64,000 nucleotides of DNA from Rattus norvegicus (GCF_036323735.1 NC_086038.1:19419001-19483000), one strand, 5' to 3'. Shown: positions 1-11,189, counted from the first letter of the stretch. Notes: generated from the sequence alone by a model not told the origin. Program-made: numbers and translations.

Positions 1-384
1 CTTTAAGCCTGGTTCTTCTGCAACATTTCCAGCCTGTTATTTCTTGTCCTGCTACAGAGCAGCTGCGGACTATGACTAATGTGTTAGTCACTGTTTATAC
101 TTTTAGCTTCCACGGCCTCAGAAACCAGAAACTCCGGCTCCTTCCCTCTTTATGAAGTCAGCTCGTTCAGAGGAAAATATGCAAACATTTCACCAGTTGC
201 CAAATTGATACTTTTTCCGGGCAGGGAGCTTCACTAATTTCACGCATAGGGAAAACATTAACTCAAGAATTTTTTTTTTCTTTATAGTGTATGCAATTTC
301 AACCTTTTTTTTTGGGGGGGGGGAACATTTAGAAAACTAGGGATACTATCTGTCTTTTTTAATAATAATAATAAAAAAATTACG
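1..384. other. Unique sequence with short simple tracts
   Basis: No recognisable gene or interspersed repeat. A T run followed directly by a run of ten G (about 305-323) and a short TAA repeat (about 361-375) are the only low-complexity tracts. Confidence 0.5.
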
Positions 385-545
385 TGAGTATTTTGTCTGT
401 ATGTTTGTCTGAGCAGCGCTTCTATGCCTGGTGCCACAGAGGACCAAAGGGGGCATTGGATCCCCCTGGGAACTGGAGTCACGGATGTTTGTGACCCACA
501 ATGTGGGGGCTGGAAACAGAAACCACTGGGTTTTCTGAGGGAGGG
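385..545 (-). repeat. B3-type SINE fragment
   Basis: The reverse complement resembles the middle of rodent B2/B3 SINEs, with the 'accaaagggggcattggatc' region, then a 'ctgggaactggagtcacgg' segment and a 'gggggctgg' stretch. It is diverged and lacks a clear A tail or TSD, so it is old. The split between B2 and B3 is uncertain. Confidence 0.6.
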
Positions 546-830
546 ATCAACAGGGGCTGCCGCTAAGCTGCCTCTCCAGCTCCTGCCCCCACAAATCTTA
601 GCGGAGAATTTAAATGACTCACAGAACTTCCTTGTTCCGGGACTAATTTCATGACCTCAGGAAAATAATAATTGCACATCCTTTGGGCATTCGTTGAGTT
701 TGTTGTCGCTCAGCAGACACTACGTTAAGGGTGTCAGGCATGTGGGAGACTCCTAGCATACAGGAGAAAGAAGGTACCATTTAGGAAGTCTGGATCACCA
801 GTCTTTAAGTTGATTTGAAATTGATAAACA

Positions 831-936
831 GGGGTTGGGGATTTAGCTCAGTGGTAGAGCGCTTGCCTAGGAAGCGCAAGGCCCTGGGTTCGGTCCCCAG
901 CTCCGGAAAAAAAAAAAAAAAGAAAAAGAAAAAAAA
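831..936 (+). repeat. ID SINE (BC1/tRNA-Ala derived), full length
   Basis: The 75-base ID core starts with ggggttggggatttagctca. An A box (tagctcagtggtagagc) and a B box (ggttcggtccc, about 887-897) form a Pol III internal promoter, followed by an A-rich tail with G interruptions. A perfect 16-bp TSD, tgaaattgataaacag, flanks it at 816-831 and 937-952. The near-consensus core and perfect TSD show a recent LINE-mediated insertion. It is a retroposon, not a tRNA gene. Confidence 0.97.
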
Positions 937-1109
937 TGAAATTGATAAACAGATTTAATGGAAACTACACTCTCTTGAACCCTTGTGTTTTTCTGGGCTA
1001 TCAACATCCAGCACAATGCTCTTTCATGACGGCAGGCATTGGGCAGCGAGGAGGCCAGTCAGTGGTGGGTAATGGCGGATAAGCACCATGTTGTACAGTA
1101 TTGGGTAGG

Positions 1110-1424
1110 TGTGGAAGTTTGAATATGCTTGGCCCTGGGAAGTGGCACTATTCCTTCCTTGAGGAAGTGTGTCTCTGTGTAGGCCGACTTCAAGGCCTCC
1201 CAGTGCTCAAGCTCCACCCAGTGCAGAAGAGACTCTCCTGGCTACCTACAAAGGACTGCCTTTGATTCAGCTCCCCCAGCACCATGTCTGCCTGGACGCT
1301 GCCATGCTTCCCGCCATGATGATAATGGACTGCACCTCTGAACCTGAGTCAGTTAAATATTTGCCTTTTAAGACTTGCCTTGGTCATGGTGTCTCTTCAT
1401 GGCAATAAGCCCCAGACTAAGACC
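1110..1424 (+). mobile_element. MaLR-like solo LTR, type 1
   Basis: Begins tgtggaagtttgaatatgc and ends near cagactaagac, the TG...CA-like layout of this very common rodent repeat (typical start tgttggtttgaatatgcttg). Internal hallmarks are the 'gccatgatgataatggactg' stretch and 'cttggtcatggtgtctcttc' near the end. I call it LTR-like because intact relatives in this window carry 5-bp TSDs and a tRNA-Leu primer site. The exact Dfam family name is not certain. Confidence 0.7.
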
Positions 1425-1439
1425 ATTGGGAAGGTGTGA

Positions 1440-1705
1440 GTTTCTCGTTTGTTCACATGCATGTGTGCTGGTGGAGGTCAGGGATCATTATGGGGTGTCT
1501 TCCACCACGGCTCTCCACCTTATTTCTTGAAACATGGTTTCTCACTGAACTTGGGAGTTCAATGCTCTAGGCTAGGCTGTCTGGCCATGAAGTCCTAGGG
1601 TTCTACCTGTCCCCATCTCTGGGATAACAGGCACTGTAGTCACACCTGGATTTTACATAGGTGCTGGGAATTGAACTCAACAAGCATTTTACTAAGCCAT
1701 CTCCC
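1440..1705 (-). repeat. B4-like SINE
   Basis: On the minus strand this combines a B1-like half (plus-strand text 'gaaacatggtttctcactgaac ... ggataacaggcactgtag') with an ID-like half ('gctgggaattgaactcaac ... ctaagccatctcc'), the ID-B1 fusion typical of B4. It is diverged, with no clear tail or TSD. Confidence 0.6.
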
Positions 1706-1783
1706 TAGCCTTAAATGTATTTTGACCTATGGCATTTTCAACTCAAGCCAAGGGCATCACCTTTTAACTCCTGTACAACATTT

Positions 1784-1873
1784 TTTTTTCTTTTTTTCAG
1801 AGCTGGGGACTGAACTCAGAGCCTTGTGCTTGCTAGGCAAGCGCTCTACCACTGAGCTAAATCCCCAACCCCT
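1784..1873 (-). repeat. ID SINE, minus strand
   Basis: Poly-T followed by the reverse-complemented ID core (agctggggactgaactcag ... gagctaaatccccaacccc). A 13-bp TSD, ctgtacaacattt, is seen at about 1771-1783 and 1874-1886. The core has several substitutions against the other ID copies here, so it is somewhat older. Confidence 0.95.
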
Positions 1874-2036
1874 CTGTACAACATTTAATGAACAATTTGT
1901 TTTATGTCTATAACCTATTAGGCTTCAAGAATTCTGAGAATAAGAAACACAACTGCTTCTTTTTATACTGCTAGGACCCAGAATTATTTATTTATTTTTT
2001 TGCTATCTATTAATAGTCCTTTAGGAGGGTATTATT

Positions 2037-2139
2037 GGGGTTGGGGATTTAGCTCAGTGGTAGAGCGCTTGCCTAGGAAGCGCAAGGCCCTGGGTTCGGT
2101 CCCCAGCTCCGAAAAAAAGAACCAAAAAAAAAAAAAAGA
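2037..2139 (+). repeat. ID SINE, plus strand
   Basis: Consensus-like ID core with intact A and B boxes. The tail has the characteristic gaaaaaaagaacc segment and then poly-A. An 11-bp TSD, agggtattatt, flanks it at 2026-2036 and 2140-2150. Confidence 0.97.
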
Positions 2140-2179
2140 AGGGTATTATTATCCTAGGTTTATAGATAAACAGTGTGAG

Positions 2180-4809
2180 TGTTTTAGTGAGGATTATTAC
2201 TGCCGTGATAAAACATTCAGGGAGGAAAGGGTTTGCTTGGCTTACGTTTCCACAGCACAGTTCAGTAGTATAGGTAATCAGGACAGGAACTCAAACAGGA
2301 CAGGAACCTGGAGGCAGGAGCTGATGCAGAGGCCATGGAAGGGTGCTGTTTTCTGGCTTGCTCCCCATGGCTTGCTCAGCTTGCTTTCTTATAGAACCCA
2401 GCAGCCCAGGCAAGGCACCACCCACAATGCGGGAGGCAGGGCTTTCCCCATCTATTGATAATCAAGAAAATGTCTTTCAGACCTGCCTACAACCTGGAGG
2501 GGGACAGGTTTTCAGCTGAGGCTCTCTCCTGATGACTCTAGTTTGCCTCAAGTTGAGATAAAACTCGCCAGTACAACTGGTCCCTTGTCAGTTTGACACA
2601 TAAGCACATCACCTTACCATTAGAACCTTTTCTTTCTCATTTATCCCCAAGATTACCGGTATGGTAATATTGACATCACATAAGTAACTTTAAATCATCA
2701 CACACAAATAACTTTAAAAGTCCCACAGACCTTACAAATTTAAACACATTACAACTTCTGTCTCTTTAAGGTATCCAATCTCTCTTAAAATTCAACAATT
2801 TCTTTAAAAAATTCAGCTGTGGGCTTCTGTAAAAGTAAAAATTCAATACTGCATTAGTTAGAGTCCTCTAGTGTCCCAGAACTTATGAAATGTCTCTACG
2901 TATTCAGAGAATTTAGTGGAATGACTTACAGTCTGCAGTCCAATGCTATGAACGGGAAGTCTAAGAATCTAGTAGTTGACCAGTCCAAGAGGCTTCTTGT
3001 TACAGCTGGTCTTCTGTAGTAGCTGGGATCCTGACGAAGTAGGTTCTAACCGAGGTGCTGGCAAGTAAGTGCAAGCAGACAAGGAAAAGTCTTCCTTCTT
3101 CCAATGTCCGTAAGAGGCCTCCAGGAGGTTAACCTGAGGTGGCTCAGATTAAAGGTGTGTCCCGCCACGCCTGGATTTGGAACTTGCTCTGTGCTAGGGT
3201 GGCCTTGAACGCAGAGATCTGTTTACCTCAGTTTCCTGGGATTAAAAGGTGTGTCTTACCTTGCTTGGGCCTGAGCTTTTCATGGCCACTGTGCCTCAAG
3301 ATCTGGATCAAAAGCGTGTGTCATCCTGTGTCAAGATCTGGGTCAGAAGCCTGTGTCTTCCAGCCTCAAGATCTGGGTCACAGGTATGTCACCTATTTCT
3401 GGATTGTAGTTCACTCCAGATGCAGACACACTGACAACCACGAATAACCATCACAGATACCTTCTCACCTCAAGAGGGAAGGATGAGGGTACAGTGGCCA
3501 TCTGAGCAAAGCAAAACCCAACTCCAAAAATATCTGAACACCCAGTGTCTGGAATTCATTCATGATCTTCTGGGATCCTCCCAGGGGCTCGGGTCACTTC
3601 TCCAGCTCCACGCTCTGTGTCGCACACGCGGCTTGTCTTCTAGGCTCCAGCGGACTCTGTTGCTGGTCTTGGTCGTCACCCCATGGTCTTGGCATCTCTA
3701 GAATGCTGGAGACCTGTGCTGCAGCTGGGCTACACTTTCACCAATAGCCTCTTTTCATGGCACCAAGCCTCTGCATTCTCTGCATGATTCCTTCAAGCCT
3801 GGGCCATTAACTGCCACTGGGGCTGCACCCTCACCAGTGGCTTCTCCTGGCCTCTCACACAGTGTTAGGCCTCAGCTGCTCCCCATGACCCCTTCATGCC
3901 TTCAAAATCAGTACCACCTGGGTGACTTTTACACTACCAAGTTTGGATTTACAACCTTGGCCATCTCTGGAATACAGCTTGTACATGCTAACTCTAAGGA
4001 AACACTTCTTAAAGATTTCAACTCAAAGATACTGGTCTCTTTTTAATCATAATGGATTCTTCAGCCCCAGCTGACAAGCATCCATTGTTCCAGCAACACA
4101 GAGGTTTACTTTAGGGATTCTGCTATCTTGCTAGTCACAGCTGATTCTCCATCTCCCAGAGAACCAGAACTCTGGACTCTACACACACAAGGTCCAGTGG
4201 AGTCTTTGTTTCCCTCTGAAACAGCGCAAGGCCAGGGATTTCAACATTCTTACCTTGCAAGCTCCTTCAGAACATCACTGAGCTCTCGTCGCTCAGGGGC
4301 CTGTCCAGCCCAAAGTTCCAAAGTCCTTTCCCAATCCTCCCCAAAGCAACCTGTTCGGGTCTGTCACGGCAATACCCTACTGTCCTGGTATTAACTTGCC
4401 TTAGTTATGGTTACTGTTGCTGTGATAAAATACCAAAGAGGCTTGAGGAGGAAAGGGTTTAGTCAGCTTTTACACACACATTGATCACTGAAGGAAGTCA
4501 GGACAGGGATTTAAACAGAGCAGGATCCTGGAGGGAAGCACTGAGGTGGAAGCCATGGAGGAGTGTTGCTTACTGGCTTATTCCTCATGGCTTGTTTATC
4601 TGACTTTGTTACACGTCTCCCAACCACCAGCCTATGTAGGGTGACAACAATCGCAAAGAGGTAGGCCTTCCCTTATCAATCACTAATTAAGAAAATGCCT
4701 TACAGGCTTGCCTCTAGCCCCATCTTCTGGAAGTATTTTTCTCAGTTGACGTTCCCTCCTCTCTGATGACTCTAGCTTGTGTCGAGTTGACGTAAAACTC
4801 GTCAGCACA
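2180..4809 (-). mobile_element. MaLR-like LTR retroelement (non-coding), minus strand
   Basis: Two related blocks of about 400 bp (2180-2575 and 4397-4809) lie in the same orientation and bracket about 1.8 kb of non-coding sequence. Both resemble the type-2 LTRs at 44249 and 45782, reversed. At 4374-4392, next to the right LTR, the reverse complement is a decayed tRNA-Leu-type primer-binding site (ctggtatta ... agtaggg). The flanking 5-mers (gtgag, atgac) agree at only 3 of 5 positions, so the TSD is unproven. The internal part holds a nested LTR (2850-3455). No open gag or pol is present, as expected for MaLR elements. The family name is uncertain. Confidence 0.7.
2850..3455 (-). mobile_element. 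Nested LTR-like insertion with CAAGATCTGG subrepeats
   Basis: A 606-bp block starts tgcattagttagagtcc and ends ataaccatcaca (TG...CA). Its flanking 5-mers are aatac (2845-2849) and gatac (3456-3460), 4 of 5 matching, inside the older MaLR-like element. It contains B1-like segments near 3150-3260 and three imperfect copies of a roughly 36-bp unit around 'caagatctgg' between about 3296 and 3390. No coding potential. Orientation is inferred from the resemblance of its left end to the reversed 3' ends of the other LTRs. Confidence 0.55.
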
Positions 4810-4824
4810 ATGACCCAGCAGTGG

Positions 4825-5045
4825 CTTTTTTTTTTTTTTGTTTTTATTTATTTTATAAGCACATTAGTCTTTGCCTGTATGTATTTCTAGGGGTCACATG
4901 CTTGCCTAGGGACGAGAGAAGCCAGAGAGGGCATTCGAGCCTGTGAAACTGAGTCACGGGTGGTTGTGAGCCACCCTGTTGGTGCTGGGAACTAAACCTG
5001 GGTCCTCTGGAAGAGCAACACGTGCTCTTAACCATCATTAACTGT
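4825..5045 (-). repeat. B3/B2-type SINE with poly-T head
   Basis: A T tract (about 4827-4840) is followed by the reverse complement of a B3/B2 body: 'gagggcattcgagcctgtg', 'ggtggttgtgagccaccc', 'gctgggaactaaacctggg', 'ctctggaagagcaac', 'tgctcttaaccatca'. No confident TSD. Confidence 0.75.
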
Positions 5046-5143
5046 TAAGGGTCCCAAGCCTTTATTACTTCAGCCCTCGGTGATTCACCATGCATTTTAT
5101 AAGCCAGAGGGTGGCCGACTGGAAGCCAAGAGTATTTATATTG

Positions 5144-5173
5144 TAATTATACTCGTCCTAATTATACTCGTCC
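5144..5173. repeat. Perfect 15-bp tandem duplication
   Basis: taattatactcgtcc occurs twice head to tail (5144-5158 and 5159-5173) without mismatch, so it is a recent short duplication in otherwise unique DNA. Confidence 0.95.
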
Positions 5174-5270
5174 CAGTTTCTGTCCCTGGTATAATGCCTG
5201 GTACCTATTAGATGGTCAACAAATACATGTAAAATTATTCACTCCCCTTGGGTGGAATACCCTTTGCTTT

Positions 5271-5387
5271 TTTTTGTTTTTTTTTTTTTTGTTTTTTGTT
5301 TTTGTTTTTTCCTGGAGCTGGGGACCGAACCCAGGGCCTTGCGCTTGCTAGGCAAGTGCTCTACCACTGAGCTAAATCCCCAACCCC
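5271..5387 (-). repeat. ID SINE, minus strand, long T head
   Basis: A long interrupted T tract is followed by the reversed ID core (ggagctggggaccgaaccc ... ctaaatccccaacccc). A perfect 13-bp TSD, taccctttgcttt, lies at 5258-5270 and 5388-5400. Young insertion. Confidence 0.97.
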
Positions 5388-5447
5388 TACCCTTTGCTTT
5401 CATTTTAGTATTTCGACTGCTTTAGAGAGTGTTGGGTACAAAATAGC

Positions 5448-5769
5448 TGTCACGGTTTGAGTATTCTTGGCCGAGGGAATAGCACTATTAGAAGGTGTAG
5501 CCTTGTTGGAGGGAATGTGTCACTGTGGGGGGTGGGCTTTGAGACTCTCCTCCTAACCACATGGGAGCCAGTCTTCTCTTAGCGGCCTTCAGATGAAGAT
5601 GTAGAACTGTCAGCATGCCTGCACCATGCCTGCCTGGATGCTGCCATGTTCCCACCTTGATGATAAGGGACTGAACCTCTGAACCTGTAAGCCGTCCCCA
5701 GTCAAATGCTGTTTTTATAAGACTTGCTTTGGTCATAGTATCTGTTCACAGCAGTAAAACCCTAAGGCA
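5448..5769 (+). mobile_element. MaLR-like solo LTR, type 1
   Basis: Starts tgtcacggtttgagtattc and ends aaaaccctaaggca. Flanking 5-mers are atagc (5443-5447) and atagg (5769/5770-5774), 4 of 5 matching. It contains the family hallmarks 'ggccttcagatgaagatg', 'gcaccatgcctgcctggatg' and a TATA-like 'tttttataagac' near its 3' third. Confidence 0.75.
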
Positions 5770-5804
5770 ATAGGTGTCTTTTCCCTTTTTAAAATTAAAA
5801 AAAA

Positions 5805-5998
5805 AAGTGTACATGTGTGAGCCTGTGTGAGCCTATGTGTTCCATGTGTACATAGGAGGTGGAGGCCAGCAGAGGGTGTTGCAGTCCCCCTGGAGAATCA
5901 TGGAGTCACAGGTCAGGAGCCATCCGACAACACCCGGTGCTGGGAACCAAACCCAGGTTCTCTGTGAGAGCAGCAAATGCTTTTAGCTTCTCAGCGCC
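5805..5998 (-). repeat. B3-type SINE
   Basis: Reverse complement of a B3 body: 'ggaggtggaggccagcag', 'ggagtcacaggtcaggagcc', 'gctgggaaccaaacccagg', 'gagagcagcaaatgct'. The ccagcagagggtg stretch at about 5868-5880 resembles a CTCF core with one C-to-T change. Confidence 0.75.
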
Positions 5999-6670
5999 TT
6001 TCAGCCTTCACAGAATGATTTTTCTAAAAAGACGGTTGGACGAGAGTGAGGACAGCGTGCATGGTGCGTCCTCATTCCGTGAGCCCAACCCCCAGCACCC
6101 AACTTCTCCCTGTATGTTACACTGTTGGGACGAAGTCACGGGACAAATATTTTGACGAGAAAGCATCTAACCATTGGTTCTGGAACTGATTTTCACCCGA
6201 ACTCAGGATTCCCAAGGGCCCATCAGACTTGACATTGGCAATTCTCTCCTTCCAAAAAAAAAAGTGAGAAAATAAAAAGAGAGACTGATATTTGAAAAAG
6301 AAAATCAAATTCTTAATCCCCGTGGAAGAAATAGTTGGGTCACCCAGAAGAAACAGAAATTTTAAAGAACACTAAACATTATTATCTTTTTTTTTTTTTG
6401 AGACAGTGATGGAATAGATCTGGAAAAAAATCAGACAAATAGGACAAATTTATGGGAACAGATTTTTAGAAGTTCAGAGAACAGACGAGAGGATTTGGCG
6501 GTGCAGAATGTGGAAGAGAAAATGACCAGAAAAGATAGAGTAGTTGGCAAAAATCCTAAATATCCTTAAGAAAGAAAGTCACCAACCCTTCAGTACCACT
6601 TTCTCTGGGTTAATCAACACTATGAGTAATTTTGTTTAAACTTTCTTCGTTTAAGTTTTGTGTCAAGTGA

Positions 6671-6828
6671 TTGTGTGCGGGGAGGGGCACATACTTGTCA
6701 CTATGTGCACATGGAGGTCAGGAGACGACTTGTGGAAGTTGGTTCACTCCTTCCGTATATGGGGATCAAACTCAGATCTTTGGGCTTGGTGGCAAGAACC
6801 TTCACCAGCTGAGCCTTCTTACTAGTCC
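6671..6828 (-). repeat. B3-type SINE with 10-bp TSD
   Basis: The reversed B3 body ('catggaggtcaggagacg', 'ggggatcaaactcagatc', 'tcaccagctgagcc') is bracketed by a perfect 10-bp direct repeat, tgtcaagtga, at 6661-6670 and 6829-6838. The body is diverged although the TSD is intact. Confidence 0.8.
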
Positions 6829-6967
6829 TGTCAAGTGACTTTTTTTCCAGAAGATCAGGATAATTCAGATTATAAGGTAAACAGCCAAAGAGGGCCTTCG
6901 ATCAAGTTCTATGATGATTTTGCTCAGAATTCTCCAGTGAAAAGCGCTGGAGGGTGAAATGAAGCCC

Positions 6968-7101
6968 TTGTTGGGGCCTTGGGATGGTCTTCTTTGGTCG
7001 GGGCTTCGGGATCCTCTTCTGTGGTTGGAGCCTCGGGATCGTCTTCCTCGGTCAGGGCCTCCGGGCGTCTTCCTTGGTGGGGGTCTCGGGATCGTCTTGC
7101 A
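6968..7101. repeat. 27-bp minisatellite, five units
   Basis: Five adjacent units (6968-6994, 6995-7021, 7022-7048, 7049-7074 with one base missing, 7075-7101) share the pattern tggt.gggg.ctcgggat.gtcttc. They are G- and CpG-rich compared with the surroundings. On the minus strand the units encode a nine-residue acidic repeat of the form EEDDPEAPT. No start, splice or flanking coding context is evident, and the minus-strand frame runs into the neighbouring ID element. Confidence 0.9.
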
Positions 7102-7130
7102 TGATTCTGTGCATTTCTACTTTCCATTCC

Positions 7131-7231
7131 CTTTTTTTTCTTTTTCTTTTTTTTTCTGGAGCTGGGGACCGAACCCAGGGCCTTGCGCTTCCTAGGCAAG
7201 CGCTCTACCGCTGAGCTAAATCCCCAACCCC
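7131..7231 (-). repeat. ID SINE, minus strand
   Basis: Interrupted T tract and a near-consensus reversed ID core (ggagctggggaccgaaccc ... gctgagctaaatccccaac). No convincing TSD is visible, unlike most ID copies here. A small deletion at the insertion site or flank mutation could explain that. Confidence 0.95.
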
Positions 7232-7393
7232 GGATGTCGGAGTCTTAACTAGAGGGTGCCGTGGTGCCGTGGTGTGAATGGGTTTTGTGAAAATCTAGAA
7301 GCGTGATGGTCCAGGCTAGGCAGGAATGAAAATTAAAAGCCCCGCATAATTGTAGGCCAATTAGAAATAATATTTAAAAAAACATCTCTATTG

Positions 7394-7397
<4 letters not shown>

Positions 7398-7447
<50 letters not shown>
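7398..7447. repeat. (TG)n microsatellite
   Basis: About 25 uninterrupted TG units, long enough to be polymorphic and to favour Z-DNA. Confidence 0.98.
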
Positions 7448-7449
<2 letters not shown>

Positions 7450-7450
<1 letters not shown>

Positions 7451-8485
7451 TCATGCTCTGTGCCCTCATGGTCTGGCTGGTAGGAGTTAGGAGGCCAATT
7501 TCTGTGCCCTGTGCCATCTTGATCTGGCTGGTAAGACCTTGGTCCTTATGGGTATACAGTGTCTGTTCTTTAGAAATGATTCCAACCCTGGAATGAGCAG
7601 TTATTCTGAAGATTCTCTGTAAGTGATCAGGCTTTTATTGAATGTGAGGTGTGGCCACCAGGACCTTCTCTAGGTCTTCAGAAGTAAACTCAGTGAGGCT
7701 CTCCTGTTCCCCACCTTCAGTTTCCAAAGAAAGTTCCCAAAGGGAGAGGCACAGGTTGTGCTGGGCTCATGGAAAAGAAATAGGTCAGGACCGAAGAGAA
7801 TCTGGCCCTGTAGAGACATTTCTTTAAGATGTAGAGGGGCGGGGACCTCAAGACCTGAGGTGAATCTTCTCTCGCACCTCTTTTCTTCAAATCCTCAGTT
7901 TCCTCCTTACTTTATTAAATACCCAGAATTAGTTCTCCTTCCGGGCTCACAATCTTTTCAAATATAACTCCATCTGTTGACCACAGGGAAATGGACTCTG
8001 GGCTTTTCCTCAGACAGAGTCAAAGAATGGTTCTAGAAACACAGGGGATGTCAACTATGGGCACAGGAAGCTGCTGGGGGAGGGGGTGGGGCACCATGTG
8101 GTGTGACATGTGGCCTGATTCTATTCTAAATGGTAGTGGTTAGTGTATAAATAGGAATTTTGTCTCCAGATAGAGATACATTTTACATCTTAAAATAGCA
8201 ACACACCCAAATTACCAAGTTTTGAGTGTTTTGATGCTAAAAGTAGGTATGGCTTATATTAAAAAAAAATGGCAGTTGGAACAATAAATGAGCTGAAGTT
8301 TCCACTGAGTGAAACTTACTGGCCCATTGTCCTCCATGTTTTGGAAGGAGTGGGAGAGGAGGGATAAAGTACAGAGGCTAGACTCTGGGTTTTCAAAAGC
8401 AGGAAGGAGGCAGTGTCTTAAAAATCTATTTGTTTTAGTCAGATTTAATGAGCTAACATTCATAGAAACAAATTTGAATCTCTGA
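7450..8485. other. Unique sequence, no feature seen
   Basis: No recognisable repeat, exon or motif cluster. Moderately AT-rich. Confidence 0.4.
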
Positions 8486-8637
8486 TAGAGGGGGCTGGAG
8501 AGATGACTCAGTGGTCAAGAGTACTGACGGCTCTTCCAGAGGTCCTGAGTTCAAATCCCAGCAACCATGTGGTGGCTCCCAACCATCTGTAATGGGATCT
8601 GATGCCCTCTTCTGTGTATCTGTCTATAGAATAAATA
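8486..8637 (+). repeat. B2 SINE, plus strand
   Basis: Body starts ggggctggagagatgactca (8491), followed by 'ctcttccagaggtcctgag', 'aaccatgtggtggctccc', 'atctgatgccctcttctgtg' and an A-rich ataaataaat tail. A 9-bp TSD, aatctctga, lies at 8477-8485 and 8638-8646. The tgccctcttctgt segment is the B2 region that matches CTCF on the opposite strand. Confidence 0.93.
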
Positions 8638-8646
8638 AATCTCTGA

Positions 8647-9988
8647 CTGTCCGACAGAGGTCTTGATCCAAGAGACAAGACTTAGCCCTAAAACCGCTGG
8701 GTGGGGAATGTGTGACTTTGTACTGGATATATCGAGGAACTTCTGGTCCGATGGAGCAGCCCAGGAGATAACTTCAGGAGTAGACTGAGCTAAAACGAAG
8801 CTATTGTTAAGGATGTTTTACCGGAGTGCTTGTCACACAATAAATACCCCGTGTCTGCCAACATTAAAACAATTCAGAGTATATTCCAAGGATAGGGATT
8901 AAGACGCATGTAGAAAGTTTTAATCCCAATCTGGAGTTCCTACCCTGCCCATGACTATTCAGTTCCCAGATAGAAGATACACACAGCTTTTATATTTACA
9001 ATAGGCCATAATCAGCCTAGAGCCGGGCAGAAACCCACCCTCTATGTTATTAGAATCTATTTCCCTATTGATAACCCTGAGTTATTACTATGTTCCCTCT
9101 GGGCTGCTCTTAACTCCCATTGGCAACCCTCAGGGCATGTTATCTTGAAGTTACTAAACCATGGTGGCTTCTCCTCCATTCACCTCCTTGATGGGAGAAA
9201 CAACCAAAGGGAGTAAGGGACACAGGCAGGAGCTTTTCATGGAGGAGTTCAGCAGTTTGTAAGTGTCAGGACTTAAATTTGACCCATAAGTGGCACTTAC
9301 AGAGATACAATGTAGCCAAACTACTGGAGGTTCCATTCACCGGGAAAGCCGGAAATCTCTGGTCTCTTCCTGTTCACGAGGTTTCTATCTCATGACAGCT
9401 GTCAGGGGAGTATGCAGGACATTCATGGCCTCTGCGGTTTCTTCTAACCCTCAATCATCCCTTTGAGGATCACTCACCAACCTTTCATTTCTGATTCGTT
9501 TGGGATGACTTTTATGCTGTGCTCTTGGGAACTGGGTCTGGGGAGAACAATGAAGATCTTAGAACATCTCCCCTGACCTCGAGGTGACAGCTGGAGGGGA
9601 CTGCAGAGCTAGTCCAGCTGGTCAGCCCACCTCACAGTTTTCCTATGACAAGTCATACAGGCTGACCCCAACTCTCCATTACGGTTACTCTGTTTCTTGT
9701 GTGCTGTGATCTCACAGGCACAAACCACCCGGCTGGGCAAGCTGTCTTGGTTTTGATGTCAGCAAAGGGAAAATCATGAACTGGGCCACTGACTGACAAA
9801 TACAAGGCCAACCGGAACACCCCACTACTATCTCCCCCACCCCTACCTCTACCTCCTCCAGGGCCACTACCGCCACCTGGAGACCCAGTTTCCCATTTGT
9901 CTCCTGCTATATCAGTCTGAAGGACCATATCCTAGGCTGATCCTGTGGTGTGTTGGCACTTAGCATGGTGTCATAGCTGTCAGTAATG
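8647..9988. other. Unique sequence, no feature seen
   Basis: No interspersed repeat I can name and no defensible exon. A C-rich stretch near 9820-9880 is compositional only. Confidence 0.4.
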
Positions 9989-9993
9989 TCTGT

Positions 9994-10313
9994 TGTCTTA
10001 GTTAAGAGTTTTGTTGCTGTGAACAGACACCATGACCAATGTAAGTTTTATAAAGAACAGCGTTTCATTGGGGCTGGCTTACAGGTTCAGAGGTTCAGTC
10101 CATTATCATCAAGGTGGGATCATGGCAGCATCCAGGCAGGCCATGGTGCTGGAGGAGCTGAGTTCTACATCTTCACCCGAAGGAAGCCAGGAACAGACTG
10201 AGCATCCCCAGGCATCGAGGAGGAGGGTCTCCGAGCCCACCCCACAGTGACACTCTTCCTGCACACCTTCTAATAGTGCCACTCTCTGGGCCAAGCATAT
10301 GCAGACCATTACA
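9994..10313 (-). mobile_element. 3' LTR (type 1) of the 9994-12968 element
   Basis: 320 bp, TG...CA bounded. It contains the reversed family hallmarks 'ttcattggggctggcttac', 'cagtccattatcatcaagg' and 'taatagtgccactctctgg'. The same family occurs as solo LTRs at 1110, 5448, 26818, 39072, 51750 and 62479. Confidence 0.85.
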
Positions 10314-11189
10314 TTCCACTCCCTGGCCTCCATAGGTCTGCTTAAACACAAGAATCTATGGAAGCCATACTTAAATTTAGCATAATAAAAAAGTACATTT
10401 GGTCTAACTTCCAAAGTCTAAAGCAGTATCAACAATGTCAAAAGTCCAAAGTTCAAAGTTTCTTCCAAGATCCATCTATTCACTTAACTTAATCCCTGAA
10501 TTAAGACAGGCAACCAGCTGGGCAAACTTCAAACTCTTCATCTCCATGACTGATGTCCAAGCAGTCTTCAGATCTCCAACTCCTTTGTCATCTTTGTCGA
10601 CTACAACAAATTCTTTCTCCTGGGCTGGTTCACTCCCTGTTAGCAGCCTTCCTCAGCAGATAGCCCGTGACTCTGGCATCTTTAACATCTTTGGGTCTCC
10701 AAGGCAGCTTCAATGTTACAGCTTGTTTCAATGTCTGGGATCCCCACATGACCCTCCAAAGGGCTGGCTTCACTTCTCTCAGCTCTGCGCTCTGTAGCAG
10801 TTTAGCTTCCGGTTGATCCACACTACACTGTTGCTGTTCTTGGTGATCATCCCACGGTACTGGAGTCTCCAATACACGCGGGTCTTCTGTTGCATTTAGG
10901 TTTTGCCAATAGCCTCTCCTAGGCTCTCTTCATGGTGCCAAGCCTCAACTCGTTTGCATGACCCCTTCAGTCCTGGGCCATCAACTGCAACTGAGGCTGC
11001 ACCTTCACCAATGACCTTTAATGGCCTCTCACAGTGCCCAGCCTCAGCTGCTCTTCATGACCCCTCCATGCCTTCAAAACCAGTACCACCTGGGTGACTC
11101 TTACACATTACCAAGTCCAGCCACAGCACGAGGTACAACCTTGGCATCTCTGGAACACAGCTTTGTTGTGCTCTCAAAAACCACTTCCC

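Noticed and set aside
831..905. tRNA-Ala-like sequence with A and B boxes
   Set aside because: It is the ID SINE core with an A tail and TSD, repeated eleven times. It is not a tRNA gene.
2000..2458. 152-codon plus-strand frame
   Set aside because: Composed of an ID element, its A tail and an LTR. Chance openness.
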